NCBI GenBank assembly: GCA_964551545.1
Contig: CAZKCT010000046.1
Span: 1-14,727 of the forward strand
DNA from: Thiopontia sp964551545
GTDB lineage: Bacteria > Pseudomonadota > Gammaproteobacteria > GCF-002020875
Length of the DNA stretch: 14,727 bases
Direction of reading: 5' to 3'
In this document: piece after piece, positions 7,681-14,727 of the stretch
Layout: the number at the start of each line of letters is the position of its first letter
Numbering within the stretch: the stretch's first letter is position 1
The notes under the pieces: model-generated
Told to the model about the DNA's origin: nothing
The model's input: only the letters and a program-made list of their open reading frames with translations
Databases searched by the model: none
Position numbers and translations under genes: made by a program

Positions 7681-9963
7681 ATGAATCTCAATCTGAAACT
7701 TTCGACCATTAGCTGGGCTATTGTGATCGGACTGCTGGTCTCCGGATTGGGGTACTCCAGTCTGCTCTACCTCTCCAGTCAGGATGTTTCAGAGGTGCAG
7801 CTGGAGGTGCAACAGCTCTCCGAATCGATGGATCAGGGAGAGCAAGCACTTACGACTCAAAAGTCTTCGGTGGCTGCGATCTCAAACCAGCTGGAACAAC
7901 TCTATAGCCGAACCTCCAACCTCTTTGTGATTACCGTGGTCTTCATTCTGTTGGCTGTTGTGATCATGTTCTGGCTGCTGATCTATCGAATGGTCAAGCC
8001 AATCCAGGCGATTGAACAGGTGATGCATGAAGTGGAGTTGGATGGCGACTTCTCCAAACGGGTGGGGCTGGAGATTGAAGACGAGCTGGGTGAGATGGCT
8101 CGGGTTTTCGATGATCTATTGGGTAGCCTGCATGATGCGATTGAGGAGGCCAACGGCGTGGTCACTGCTGTCGCGGAGGGAGACTTCAGCAAGCGTATCG
8201 AGACCGAGTACAAAGGGGATCTTAGTATCCTCAAGCAGGGTGTGAATGGCTCTGCCAGCAGTGTTCAGACCACCATGGATGCTCTTGAAGAGGTGATGGA
8301 GTCTCTCAGTGAGGGTGACTTCAATACCAAGATGGATGAGCAGGTAGAGGAGCAGTTCCGCACCATGGTCGATGAGGCGATGGGCTCAGTACAGAAGGTG
8401 ATTAAACAGATCGTTCGGGTCATGGGCCATATGGCCAGTGGTGACTTCAGTCAGCGTGTGGATATTGAGGTTGATGGCAGCCTCGAAGTGATGAAAGAGG
8501 CGATCAATGCCAGTATGGAGACCTTGCAACAGGCGATCCAGGAGACGGTCGAGACCGCTAACCGTATGGGTGAGGGAGATCTGACCCAGGAGATTCGTGG
8601 TAATTACCATGGACAGCTGGAAGAGATGAAGAGCGCCATTAATGGAACCTCGAAGAATCTTGCTCACGTGGTCTCACAGGTGCGCCTCACTGCGCAGCGT
8701 GTAGGCACCGGATCAACAGAGATCTCCCGTGGCAATCAGGACCTCTCCAGTCGTACTGCAGAGCAGGCAGCCAGCCTGGAAGAGACAGCAGCCAGTATGG
8801 AAGAGATGGCCAGCACCGTGAAGATGAATGCCGATAACTCGATGCAGGCCAACCAGCTCTCTGCAGAGTCCTCGCGCCAGGCAGAAGAGGGAGCGAGCGT
8901 GGTGAAGAAGGCAGTCGCTGCAATGTCTGAGATTAGTGACTCTAGTGGCCGCATCTCAGAGATCAGTAGCATGATTGATGGCATCGCCTTCCAGACTAAC
9001 CTGTTGGCGCTCAATGCCGCGGTCGAAGCGGCCCGTGCTGGTGAGCAAGGGCGTGGTTTTGCGGTCGTAGCTGGTGAAGTGCGAACATTGGCGCAGCGTA
9101 GTGCTGATGCGGCTCAAGAGATTACCAAGCTGATTGATGAGAGTAGTAACCGTATTCGTCACGGCTCCGATCTGGTGAATCAGACCGGTGAGTCGCTAGA
9201 GTCAATCGAGCTCTCAATCAAGAAGGTGAATGATATTGCTAGCGAAATTGCCGCAGCTGCGCAGGAGCAGACCTCTGGTATCAACCAGGTGAATACTGCC
9301 GTCGCAGAGCTTGATTCGGTCAATCAGCAGAATGCAGCATTGGTGGAAGAGGCCGCAGCTGCTAGTTCAACCTTAAGTGATCAGGCCGACGGGCTGACTT
9401 CGCTGGTTTCATTCTTCAATCTGAGCGATGAGCTGGAGCAGAAGACCACCAAATTGACCAATTTTGCCGATATCTTTATGCGTGCAAAGGCCGCACATCT
9501 GGCCTGGAAGGAGAAGATCCGTGCGGTGGTTGCTGGAACCCTCTCCGTTGATGGGGCTTCTAAACTGACTTGTGAAGAGTGTGAGCTGGGGAACTGGATC
9601 GACCGTCACGGTGCCGCAGAATATGGCGCGTTGAAAGAGATGCAAGAGCTTCAGGCCTCTCATGACCGCATGCATCAGACCATTGAGGATATTCTCGACT
9701 TCAAGCGCAGAGGAGAGGATCAGAAAGCGCAGAAGCGCTATCAGGAGATTGAAGATATCTCTGGGCAGGTCATCAATCGGCTTGATCAGCTTGAGCAGAA
9801 GATCAATGGCCGCAGTGTTAATGGCAACACGCAGGCTGAGGCGGTCTCTCAACCGGCTGCACCTAAAAATAGGCCAAGGACGGTTGTCCCTGCTGCTCAG
9901 TCATCTGCCCCAGCGAAAGCAGACAGCTCTATTGGTGGTGACTCAGAGTGGGAAGATTTTTAA
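7681..9963 (+). CDS. Methyl-accepting chemotaxis protein with poly-HAMP array, C-terminal CZB domain and EWEDF tether
   Basis: Chemoreceptor that would control a CheA/CheW array. TM1 is at residues 11-31 and TM2 at 81-103, leaving only about 50 periplasmic residues, too few for a classical ligand domain. Five HAMP-like units follow, each marked by a GDF/GDL step at residues 122, 167, 212, 254 and 299. The signalling coiled coil covers about 335-580 with the conserved hairpin tip near 433-473. A CZB zinc-binding domain (about 592-670) shows H606, C634 in CELGNW, H661 and H665, the known three-His one-Cys set. A Pro/Ala-rich flexible linker (about 711-755) ends in EWEDF, matching the xWExF form of the CheR/CheB-binding pentapeptide (NWETF in Escherichia coli receptors). 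Sensing is therefore probably cytoplasmic (zinc or oxidants such as hypochlorous acid at the CZB site). No cheA, cheW, cheR or cheB gene is nearby, so the partners lie elsewhere. The ATG has a strong Shine-Dalgarno. Confidence 0.95.
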   Translation: MNLNLKLSTISWAIVIGLLVSGLGYSSLLYLSSQDVSEVQLEVQQLSESMDQGEQALTTQKSSVAAISNQLEQLYSRTSNLFVITVVFILLAVVIMFWLLIYRMVKPIQAIEQVMHEVELDGDFSKRVGLEIEDELGEMARVFDDLLGSLHDAIEEANGVVTAVAEGDFSKRIETEYKGDLSILKQGVNGSASSVQTTMDALEEVMESLSEGDFNTKMDEQVEEQFRTMVDEAMGSVQKVIKQIVRVMGHMASGDFSQRVDIEVDGSLEVMKEAINASMETLQQAIQETVETANRMGEGDLTQEIRGNYHGQLEEMKSAINGTSKNLAHVVSQVRLTAQRVGTGSTEISRGNQDLSSRTAEQAASLEETAASMEEMASTVKMNADNSMQANQLSAESSRQAEEGASVVKKAVAAMSEISDSSGRISEISSMIDGIAFQTNLLALNAAVEAARAGEQGRGFAVVAGEVRTLAQRSADAAQEITKLIDESSNRIRHGSDLVNQTGESLESIELSIKKVNDIASEIAAAAQEQTSGINQVNTAVAELDSVNQQNAALVEEAAAASSTLSDQADGLTSLVSFFNLSDELEQKTTKLTNFADIFMRAKAAHLAWKEKIRAVVAGTLSVDGASKLTCEECELGNWIDRHGAAEYGALKEMQELQASHDRMHQTIEDILDFKRRGEDQKAQKRYQEIEDISGQVINRLDQLEQKINGRSVNGNTQAEAVSQPAAPKNRPRTVVPAAQSSAPAKADSSIGGDSEWEDF

Positions 9964-9977
9964 CGGTTTTTTTGATG

Positions 9978-9992
9978 CGGCTGAATTAGCCG
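9978..9992. terminator. Small hairpin shared by convergent gene ends
   Basis: CGGCT-GAATT-AGCCG forms a 5-bp stem between the chemoreceptor stop (9961-9963) and the last codons of the - strand gene, whose TAA stop (9986-9988) is inside the hairpin. A run of seven T lies at 9967-9973 on the + strand, but before the stem, so this is not a textbook intrinsic terminator in either direction. It may still help to separate the convergent transcripts. Low confidence. Confidence 0.25.
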
Positions 9993-12247
9993 TTGGGATG
10001 AATCAGTTTCAGCAGGTCCTGTTCATCAACAGGGTGGCCGAGCAGGTACCCGAGTCCTGAGTCACACCCTGCACTCTGCAGTGCCTCCAGTTGCTCCTGG
10101 GTTTCGATTCCCTCAGCAATGGCGGTGTATCCAAGGTTGTGAATCAGAGAAACTGCAGTATCCAGCAGGGAGCAACTCTCCGACTTCAGGCAGCTGTGGA
10201 TCAGCTGTCGCGATAGTTTGATACTGGTAAGCGGGAAGTGGTGCAGTAGCGCCAGCGAGGAGCGGCCTGCACCAAAATTGTCGAGGGTGATGCGAATACC
10301 CAGTTGATCCAGTCGATCCAGCTGTACCGGGGTAAAGTCTGGAGCTGTCATTAAAGTCTTTTCCTTGATCTCCATCTCAACCATACTGAGTGCACCATCT
10401 GGGAGCTTCAGTTCTGAGGCGATCCGAACAATCTGATCATAGAGATCCGGGTTATGAAATTGGTTATCCGAGAGATTGATGCTAATTGGTAAAGCAAAGC
10501 CATGCTGATCGCTCCAGGACTTAATTTGGCGGCAGACGGCGCGCAGAATCCATCTCTCAGCTTTTCTCCCCAGCTCACCTTGCATCAACACGCGGATAAA
10601 GTCAGCTGGCATCAGTAGCCCCTTAGCGGGGTGATTCCAGCGCAATAGTGCCTCTACACCCACCACCGTTCCGCTCTTCAGAAACTGTTTGGGCTGGAAG
10701 TGGAGTGCAAATTGATCCTCCTCGATCGCAATCAGCAGCTCCTTCTCCATCTTCTCCTGCTCAGTAGCCCGTTTCTGCAGCTCGTCATTGTAGGGGACGT
10801 GGCAGTTTCTACCGGACTCCTTGGCAGCATACATTGCCATGTCTGCGTGCTGAACCAGCTCCTCGCCGTTGGAGGCATGTTCCGGAAAGAGTGCGCTTCC
10901 GATGCTGGCCCCAATCTGTACGGTATGGTTCTCGAAGCTGAAAGGTTCACAGAGTGCGTTGACCAGCTTTTTGGCAACCACATCGACATGTTCTGGTTCG
11001 ATATTGACGTGGAGCATCATCACAAATTCATCACCGCCAATACGGGCGATGATATCGATCTGTCGAGTGTTATCTTTCAGGCGTTGGGCAACCGCTTTCA
11101 ATAAGTGGTCACCAGCCTCATGTCCCAGTTCATCATTGACCGGTTTGAAGCGGTCAAGGTCGATGAAGAGCAGGGCAAAGCCACTCTCAGGGTCTCTCTG
11201 TACCTGCTCGACTCGCTGCTCCAGGTGAGCCTGGAAGGCGGCGCGGTTGGGTAGTCCAGTCAGGCTGTCGGTGTTGGAGAGCGCCTCCATGCGCTGGGTC
11301 TTTTGGTGAAGCAGAATGTGGGTGGCAACCCGAGCCAGCAAGATCTCCTTGCGGAATGGCTTGGTGATAAAGTCTGACCCACCCGCCTCAAACCCCCTCA
11401 GGATACCCTCTTCGTTGTTCATTGCGGTCAGAAAAATGACCGGGATGGCCTCAGTATTGGGGTTTCTTTTTAGTGCTTTGCAGACTGAGAACCCATCCAT
11501 CTCCGGCATCATGACATCGAGCAGGATCATGTCAGGGTATTCATCATTGGCAATCTGCAGCGCTTCTCTGCCACTAGTGCAGGTGGTGACCCGGTAGGGG
11601 GTTGCCTTCTCTAGCAGAACCTTGACGACCTGCAGGTTGACCGGGGAGTCATCAACCACCAGCACATGGGTGTCTTCTAATGGGGCGGTCGGTAGTGTGA
11701 TGTTTCTTGAAGAGGGTGATCGATCCTGGGAGGTGGCAGGATCGAAGGTCTCCGCTTGAAGTCGGTTATTTTCCCAGGTAATACAGCCATTGATGGCGAT
11801 CTGGATAAACTCATTCTGGTTAACCGGTTTCTCTAAGAGCAGGAAGTCGTGGTCCAGGCTATGTTGGATCTCAACGCGGCTGAAGTCGGAATATGCAGTG
11901 ACAATGACGATATAGATCAGTGGATCAAGTTTGCGTAGCCGGATGGCGGTCTCCAGGCCGTTGATCCCTGGGGGCATTCGCATATCGATAAAGGCCATTG
12001 CGACCGGTTTCCCACTTTTGATCGACTGCTCATGGAGCAATACACCCTCTTCGCCCTGACGGGCGGTAATCAAATCAAATGAAGGTGGGGGAGTGATTGG
12101 CCGGGAAGCGGTCTCGGGGAGGATCCCGGCGATCTCGGAGAGTTCATTCAGCAGGGCCGTGCTTTGATCCTCTTCTGCATTGAGCATGGTGGAGTAGGAC
12201 TCAATGATATCGGGGTCATCATCAATGATCAGAATTCGGCTCTTCAT
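9986..12247 (-). CDS. Double-receiver GGDEF-EAL response regulator; probable diguanylate cyclase with degenerate EAL
   Basis: Cytosolic c-di-GMP regulator of 753 residues. Receiver 1 (3-155) is the extended type with D88 in IDMRMPPG and K140. Receiver 2 (193-312) has D244 in LLDVMMP and K296. GGDEF spans about 322-490 and EAL about 500-745. The GGDEF half has a perfect GGDEF (404-408) and an I-site R395-Q-I-D398, so it should be an active, feedback-inhibited cyclase. The EAL half keeps E532-A-L, N591, E626/E629, K677 and E712, but DDFGTGYS has become DNFGAGRS (656-663), the KID aspartate is Ser (679) and the conserved QGY glutamine is Leu (732). Hydrolysis is therefore doubtful and a c-di-GMP-binding role is possible. 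The ATG start has only a weak Shine-Dalgarno. It follows the small kinase gene by 63 bases on the same strand. The two receivers could take signals from two kinases, by inference. Confidence 0.92.
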   Translation of the reverse strand: MKSRILIIDDDPDIIESYSTMLNAEEDQSTALLNELSEIAGILPETASRPITPPPSFDLITARQGEEGVLLHEQSIKSGKPVAMAFIDMRMPPGINGLETAIRLRKLDPLIYIVIVTAYSDFSRVEIQHSLDHDFLLLEKPVNQNEFIQIAINGCITWENNRLQAETFDPATSQDRSPSSRNITLPTAPLEDTHVLVVDDSPVNLQVVKVLLEKATPYRVTTCTSGREALQIANDEYPDMILLDVMMPEMDGFSVCKALKRNPNTEAIPVIFLTAMNNEEGILRGFEAGGSDFITKPFRKEILLARVATHILLHQKTQRMEALSNTDSLTGLPNRAAFQAHLEQRVEQVQRDPESGFALLFIDLDRFKPVNDELGHEAGDHLLKAVAQRLKDNTRQIDIIARIGGDEFVMMLHVNIEPEHVDVVAKKLVNALCEPFSFENHTVQIGASIGSALFPEHASNGEELVQHADMAMYAAKESGRNCHVPYNDELQKRATEQEKMEKELLIAIEEDQFALHFQPKQFLKSGTVVGVEALLRWNHPAKGLLMPADFIRVLMQGELGRKAERWILRAVCRQIKSWSDQHGFALPISINLSDNQFHNPDLYDQIVRIASELKLPDGALSMVEMEIKEKTLMTAPDFTPVQLDRLDQLGIRITLDNFGAGRSSLALLHHFPLTSIKLSRQLIHSCLKSESCSLLDTAVSLIHNLGYTAIAEGIETQEQLEALQSAGCDSGLGYLLGHPVDEQDLLKLIHPNG

Positions 12248-12256
12248 GATTCTTGT

Positions 12257-12285
12257 AAGATAAACGTCTACTCTATTGAAATCAA
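12257..12285 (-). promoter_or_regulatory. Candidate internal promoter before the double-receiver gene
   Basis: On the - strand TTGATT (12285-12280) and TATCTT (12262-12257) are 17 bases apart, each matching four of six consensus positions. The start point would fall only a base or two before the ATG at 12247, giving a near-leaderless message. That fits the weak Shine-Dalgarno but makes the call uncertain. The gene may instead be read from the operon promoter further upstream. Confidence 0.25.
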
Positions 12286-12310
12286 TCCGTAAATATCATC
12301 AATTAATGAT

Positions 12311-12910
12311 TTATGGGAGGTGCAACTCAAGGCGTGCACCACCGAGTGGCCCCTGTAGGGTCAAGTCGAGTGTTCCGCGCTCTGGTCCGCGTTGGTGTGC
12401 TGCAGCAATCTCCCGACCCAGCGTAAGACCGACCCCTGTTCCAGACGGCGGGGTCGTATCACTGGAGGGGCCACTATCATCCACGATGAATGAGCAGCCG
12501 CCGGCTTGCTCCTTGGCGCTGAGCTGGATGGCCGAGGCACCTTGATGGATGGCATTGAGCACGCCATGAGAGAGTACACTCACCACCAGCGGGCGGTCGT
12601 AGAATCCCATTTCGCCAGGGCCACAGTGGATGCTGACCTCAATGCCGGTGCTTTCGATGAGTGGTTCATGGCTTGCCATCGCCTCTTCCAATGCATCACA
12701 AAGTGGTAGATCGAGGCGGTTAATCTGTAGCTGATTTTGCTCCAGGCGAAACAGGGTGAGTAGATTAGTGAGATCATCGTGGATCAGGCGGCTATTCTGT
12801 TGCAGTGCAGTGCGATGGCTAGCTGGATCGGAGTCAATCTGCTGCATCAGCACGCCAAGTCGATTTTTTAAATCATGAAGCTGATTGGCAACGAGGTCAG
12901 ACCACTCCAT
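12311..12910 (-). CDS. Minimal soluble sensor histidine kinase lacking an input domain
   Basis: A 199-residue kinase-like protein with no sensor region and no membrane segment. The phosphoacceptor box sits at the very N-terminus: H12 in LHDLKNRLG. A dimerisation helix pair (about 5-60) is followed by a short ATPase domain with N-box-like LNAIHQGA (N119), G1 DDSGPS (144-149) and G2 GTGVGL (157-162). The F-box and most of the ATP lid are missing, so the fold is more compact than classical kinases. It starts 11 bases after the receiver-TPR stop with a good Shine-Dalgarno (AGGAG, 12919-12923) that overlaps that stop codon, so translation is probably coupled and the TPR protein is the likely partner or sensory subunit. 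It is not an obvious fragment: start, stop and boxes are coherent. It could be an active kinase, or a phosphotransfer or phosphatase scaffold if ATP binding is lost. Confidence 0.8.
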   Translation of the reverse strand: MEWSDLVANQLHDLKNRLGVLMQQIDSDPASHRTALQQNSRLIHDDLTNLLTLFRLEQNQLQINRLDLPLCDALEEAMASHEPLIESTGIEVSIHCGPGEMGFYDRPLVVSVLSHGVLNAIHQGASAIQLSAKEQAGGCSFIVDDSGPSSDTTPPSGTGVGLTLGREIAAAHQRGPERGTLDLTLQGPLGGARLELHLP

Positions 12911-12921
12911 TGATGGTTCTC

Positions 12922-14625
12922 CTAATCTAGTCGTGAGGCAAACTGTTCAAACAGATCGTGCAACTTCTCATATTTCTCGTTCTGCGCCTCGAATGGAATC
13001 CGGCTGAGGCAGGCGTCAGCTTGAGCAATGAGTACCTCATCAGGGCCACGTTGCACCATCAGGCCGATGATGGCCTGTGCGGCATTGAGATTGATAACCC
13101 GGTTGCCCTGCAGCCTTTCTGCTGCTTGATAGAGGATCTCCACCGCTTCGGCGATTTTCCCTTCGCGGTAGAAGGAGACCCCTTGGTTATTGAGGTTGAT
13201 CACCTCTTGGCGCACCATGTCGAGCAGCTGGCGCTCTCCCTCGTCGAGTCCGGTCTCATTGACCAAGGTGTCGATCTGCTGCTGTACCTGCTCATTATCG
13301 TGGTTGTGCTGAGTTACCTCACTGAGGATCTGCTTGACCAGATCTTTATTCTCATCCTGCTTCTTCTGTCCGGCAGTCGCGTTGAGTTTCGCGCTGAGTC
13401 CTGTGGCATTGGCGCCCGCTGCGGCCTGTTGCTGGTTGGCCTCAGAGACCCGATTAGCCAGTTTCAATGCGGTTTCGGTATCCACCACACCATTGCGGTT
13501 CTGGAAGTAACCGCCAGCCTGCTGGAGCGCTTTCTCGGCCTCCATCGGGCGCCCCAGCTTGGTGTGGGCGAGATTCTCCTGCAGCGCAGTTTCAACCATT
13601 GCGGAGGAGTCCCCGGCAAAACTTTTCTTGGCCTGCCGTAAAACCTTCAGTGCCTTCTGAGAGGATTTCTGCTCCATCATCACATTAGAGAGACCAGTAA
13701 AGTCTGAAATGTCACGGAATAGGGAGTGCTCGCCAAGGCGCACCGTGCGCTCATAGGCTTGTTGGGCGGTCTCCATATCTCCATTGGATTCAGCAACTGT
13801 GGCGAGCAGTTTCTGTCGACGCAGGACCCGAGGAGACTGGTTGACGGCGTCTTCTAGAATTTGCTGTGCTTGCTCCCCATCACCCATCGCCATCAATGCC
13901 TTGGCCATCCAGTCTCGCGCCACATTGTGGGCATCGTTCTCTTCTAGAACCTGCTCAAAGCAGGTGACCGCCTCGGCATATTTCTGTTGATCAAAGAGGA
14001 TTCGCCCCTGCCCCAGCTGTGCCCAGAGCAAGGGGCGCTGCTGCAACACCTCTTGGTAGATGGCCATCGCCTGGTTGTAGTGTCGGGTCTTTTCCAGAAT
14101 TTCAGCCTTGATGCGCATTAGCTCCAGAGGGTGATCCGGTCGTGACTCAATCATCTGCTCCAGCTGGTGGATAGCTAGCTTATGGCTCTTTTTCTCCAGT
14201 GCCTGATCGACTTTCTCCAGCCCCTCTTTTTCTGCAATCAGACGTTTTACGCGACCAGAAAGTACTGAGCGGGAGAAAGGCTTGGTCAAGTAATCATCGG
14301 GGCGGTTCTCGACCACACTTAGTACCATGGTGCGAGCAGTCTCTGCGGTGATCATGATGAAGATGGTGGAGTAGCCTAGGATGCCCAAGGCACGACTCTC
14401 CTCGAGAATCTGCTGCCCATCCTTTCCCTCGCCAAGATTGAAGTCACAGAGCACCACGTCGTAGCGGTTCTTCTCAAGCAGAGAGAGAGCGGCCTCACCA
14501 CTGCCAACTGCATCGATACGGCGAGGCGGAACGCCAGCCTCGGTGAGCATTGTCATCAACGAGGTACGGTAGTTGCCGAAGTCATCGACAATCAGATAGT
14601 GATAGGGGGAGAGAATCTGGTCCAT
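12922..14625 (-). CDS. Receiver protein with C-terminal TPR array (VieB-like architecture)
   Basis: Response regulator of 567 residues without a DNA-binding or enzymatic output. The receiver (8-130) has the acidic pair D14/D15, phosphoacceptor D61 in CDFNLGEGKDG and K115 in TKPF. Tetratricopeptide-like helical repeats cover about 146-375 (YNQAMAIYQEVL, YAEAVTCFEQVL, DGEQAQQILEDA and DMETAQQAYERT units). A low-complexity Gln/Ala-rich linker runs from about 395 to 425, then a charged helical region, and a last TPR pair at about 477-522. TPRs bind proteins, so phosphorylation probably changes a protein-protein contact. The same layout occurs in VieB of the Vibrio cholerae VieSAB system, which modulates phosphotransfer to a c-di-GMP phosphodiesterase; that link is by architecture only. 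It is first in the - strand gene set. The ATG at 14625 lacks a clear Shine-Dalgarno, but an in-frame TAA (14637-14635) lies just upstream and the receiver begins right after the start. Confidence 0.88.
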   Translation of the reverse strand: MDQILSPYHYLIVDDFGNYRTSLMTMLTEAGVPPRRIDAVGSGEAALSLLEKNRYDVVLCDFNLGEGKDGQQILEESRALGILGYSTIFIMITAETARTMVLSVVENRPDDYLTKPFSRSVLSGRVKRLIAEKEGLEKVDQALEKKSHKLAIHQLEQMIESRPDHPLELMRIKAEILEKTRHYNQAMAIYQEVLQQRPLLWAQLGQGRILFDQQKYAEAVTCFEQVLEENDAHNVARDWMAKALMAMGDGEQAQQILEDAVNQSPRVLRRQKLLATVAESNGDMETAQQAYERTVRLGEHSLFRDISDFTGLSNVMMEQKSSQKALKVLRQAKKSFAGDSSAMVETALQENLAHTKLGRPMEAEKALQQAGGYFQNRNGVVDTETALKLANRVSEANQQQAAAGANATGLSAKLNATAGQKKQDENKDLVKQILSEVTQHNHDNEQVQQQIDTLVNETGLDEGERQLLDMVRQEVINLNNQGVSFYREGKIAEAVEILYQAAERLQGNRVINLNAAQAIIGLMVQRGPDEVLIAQADACLSRIPFEAQNEKYEKLHDLFEQFASRLD

Positions 14626-14687
14626 CTGTTGATATTATTGTTGTTGGTCTTCAGTGGCTCTTTCCGAAAAAGGGTATCACGAACAAC

Positions 14688-14715
14688 TTGACTCGGATAG
14701 CGCGCTCTATATAAT
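14688..14715 (+). promoter_or_regulatory. Strong outward-facing sigma70 promoter at the window edge
   Basis: TTGACT (14688-14693) and a perfect TATAAT (14710-14715) are 16 bases apart. The following bases are GC-rich (ACGCCGCTC), as in stringently controlled stable-RNA promoters. Transcription would start around 14722 and leave the window, so the product is not seen. It is divergent from the receiver-TPR gene. Confidence 0.65.
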
Positions 14716-14727
14716 ACGCCGCTCATG

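Noticed and set aside
12311..12910. Small kinase considered as a decayed fragment of a larger kinase
   Set aside because: It has a proper Shine-Dalgarno, coherent H, N, G1 and G2 boxes in one frame and tight spacing to its neighbour. The missing sensor and F-box look like design rather than decay.
12958..13641. A 227-codon open frame on the + strand, rich in Leu
   Set aside because: It is antisense to the TPR region of the receiver-TPR gene. The apparent hydrophobicity comes from complementing Gln/Glu/Lys codons, and no ribosome site supports it.
1..14727. CRISPR arrays, insertion sequences, integrases, tRNA or rRNA
   Set aside because: No regularly spaced direct repeats, transposase-like proteins, terminal inverted repeats or cloverleaf-like sequences were seen on either strand.

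Overview
This window is a dense, almost purely regulatory locus from a Gram-negative bacterium, most likely a motile, respiring gammaproteobacterium. The reasons are periplasmic c-type haem motifs, a chemoreceptor with a zinc-binding (CZB) domain and a CheR-type C-terminal tail, many cyclic-di-GMP (c-di-GMP) proteins, sigma70-like promoters and moderate GC. This is an inference from style. No RNA gene or housekeeping marker is present to fix the taxon.

Layout. Bases 1-215 hold a good sigma70-type promoter and a short leader. Six genes then run on the + strand: (1) a membrane diguanylate cyclase with a periplasmic domain carrying two CxxCH haem-c motifs (216-1604); (2) a receiver-GGDEF-EAL regulator with a GGDDF variant and an intact EAL (1691-3496); (3) a receiver-DUF3369-HD-GYP phosphodiesterase (3551-5158); (4) a receiver-histidine kinase overlapping it (5155-6456); (5) a cytosolic GAF-like-GGDEF protein (6519-7550); (6) a chemoreceptor with five HAMP-like units, a CZB domain and a terminal EWEDF tail, with its own promoter (7681-9963). 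Three convergent genes fill the - strand, reading from the right: (9) a receiver-TPR protein (14625-12922); (8) a minimal soluble histidine kinase of 199 residues (12910-12311); (7) a double-receiver-GGDEF-EAL protein with an intact GGDEF and a damaged EAL (12247-9986). The right edge carries a strong outward-facing promoter whose product lies outside the window.

How they may work together. The nine proteins contain six receiver domains, two histidine kinases, four GGDEF, two EAL and one HD-GYP domain, plus one chemoreceptor, and no DNA-binding output domain. The locus therefore looks like a self-contained post-translational circuit. Redox or ligand input (haem sensor, zinc-site chemoreceptor) and phosphoryl input (two kinases) would be read out as c-di-GMP level and swimming behaviour. 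The unusually long receivers of genes 4 and 7 are clear relatives, which ties the two converging operons together. No transposase, integrase, CRISPR array, tRNA or rRNA was recognised.
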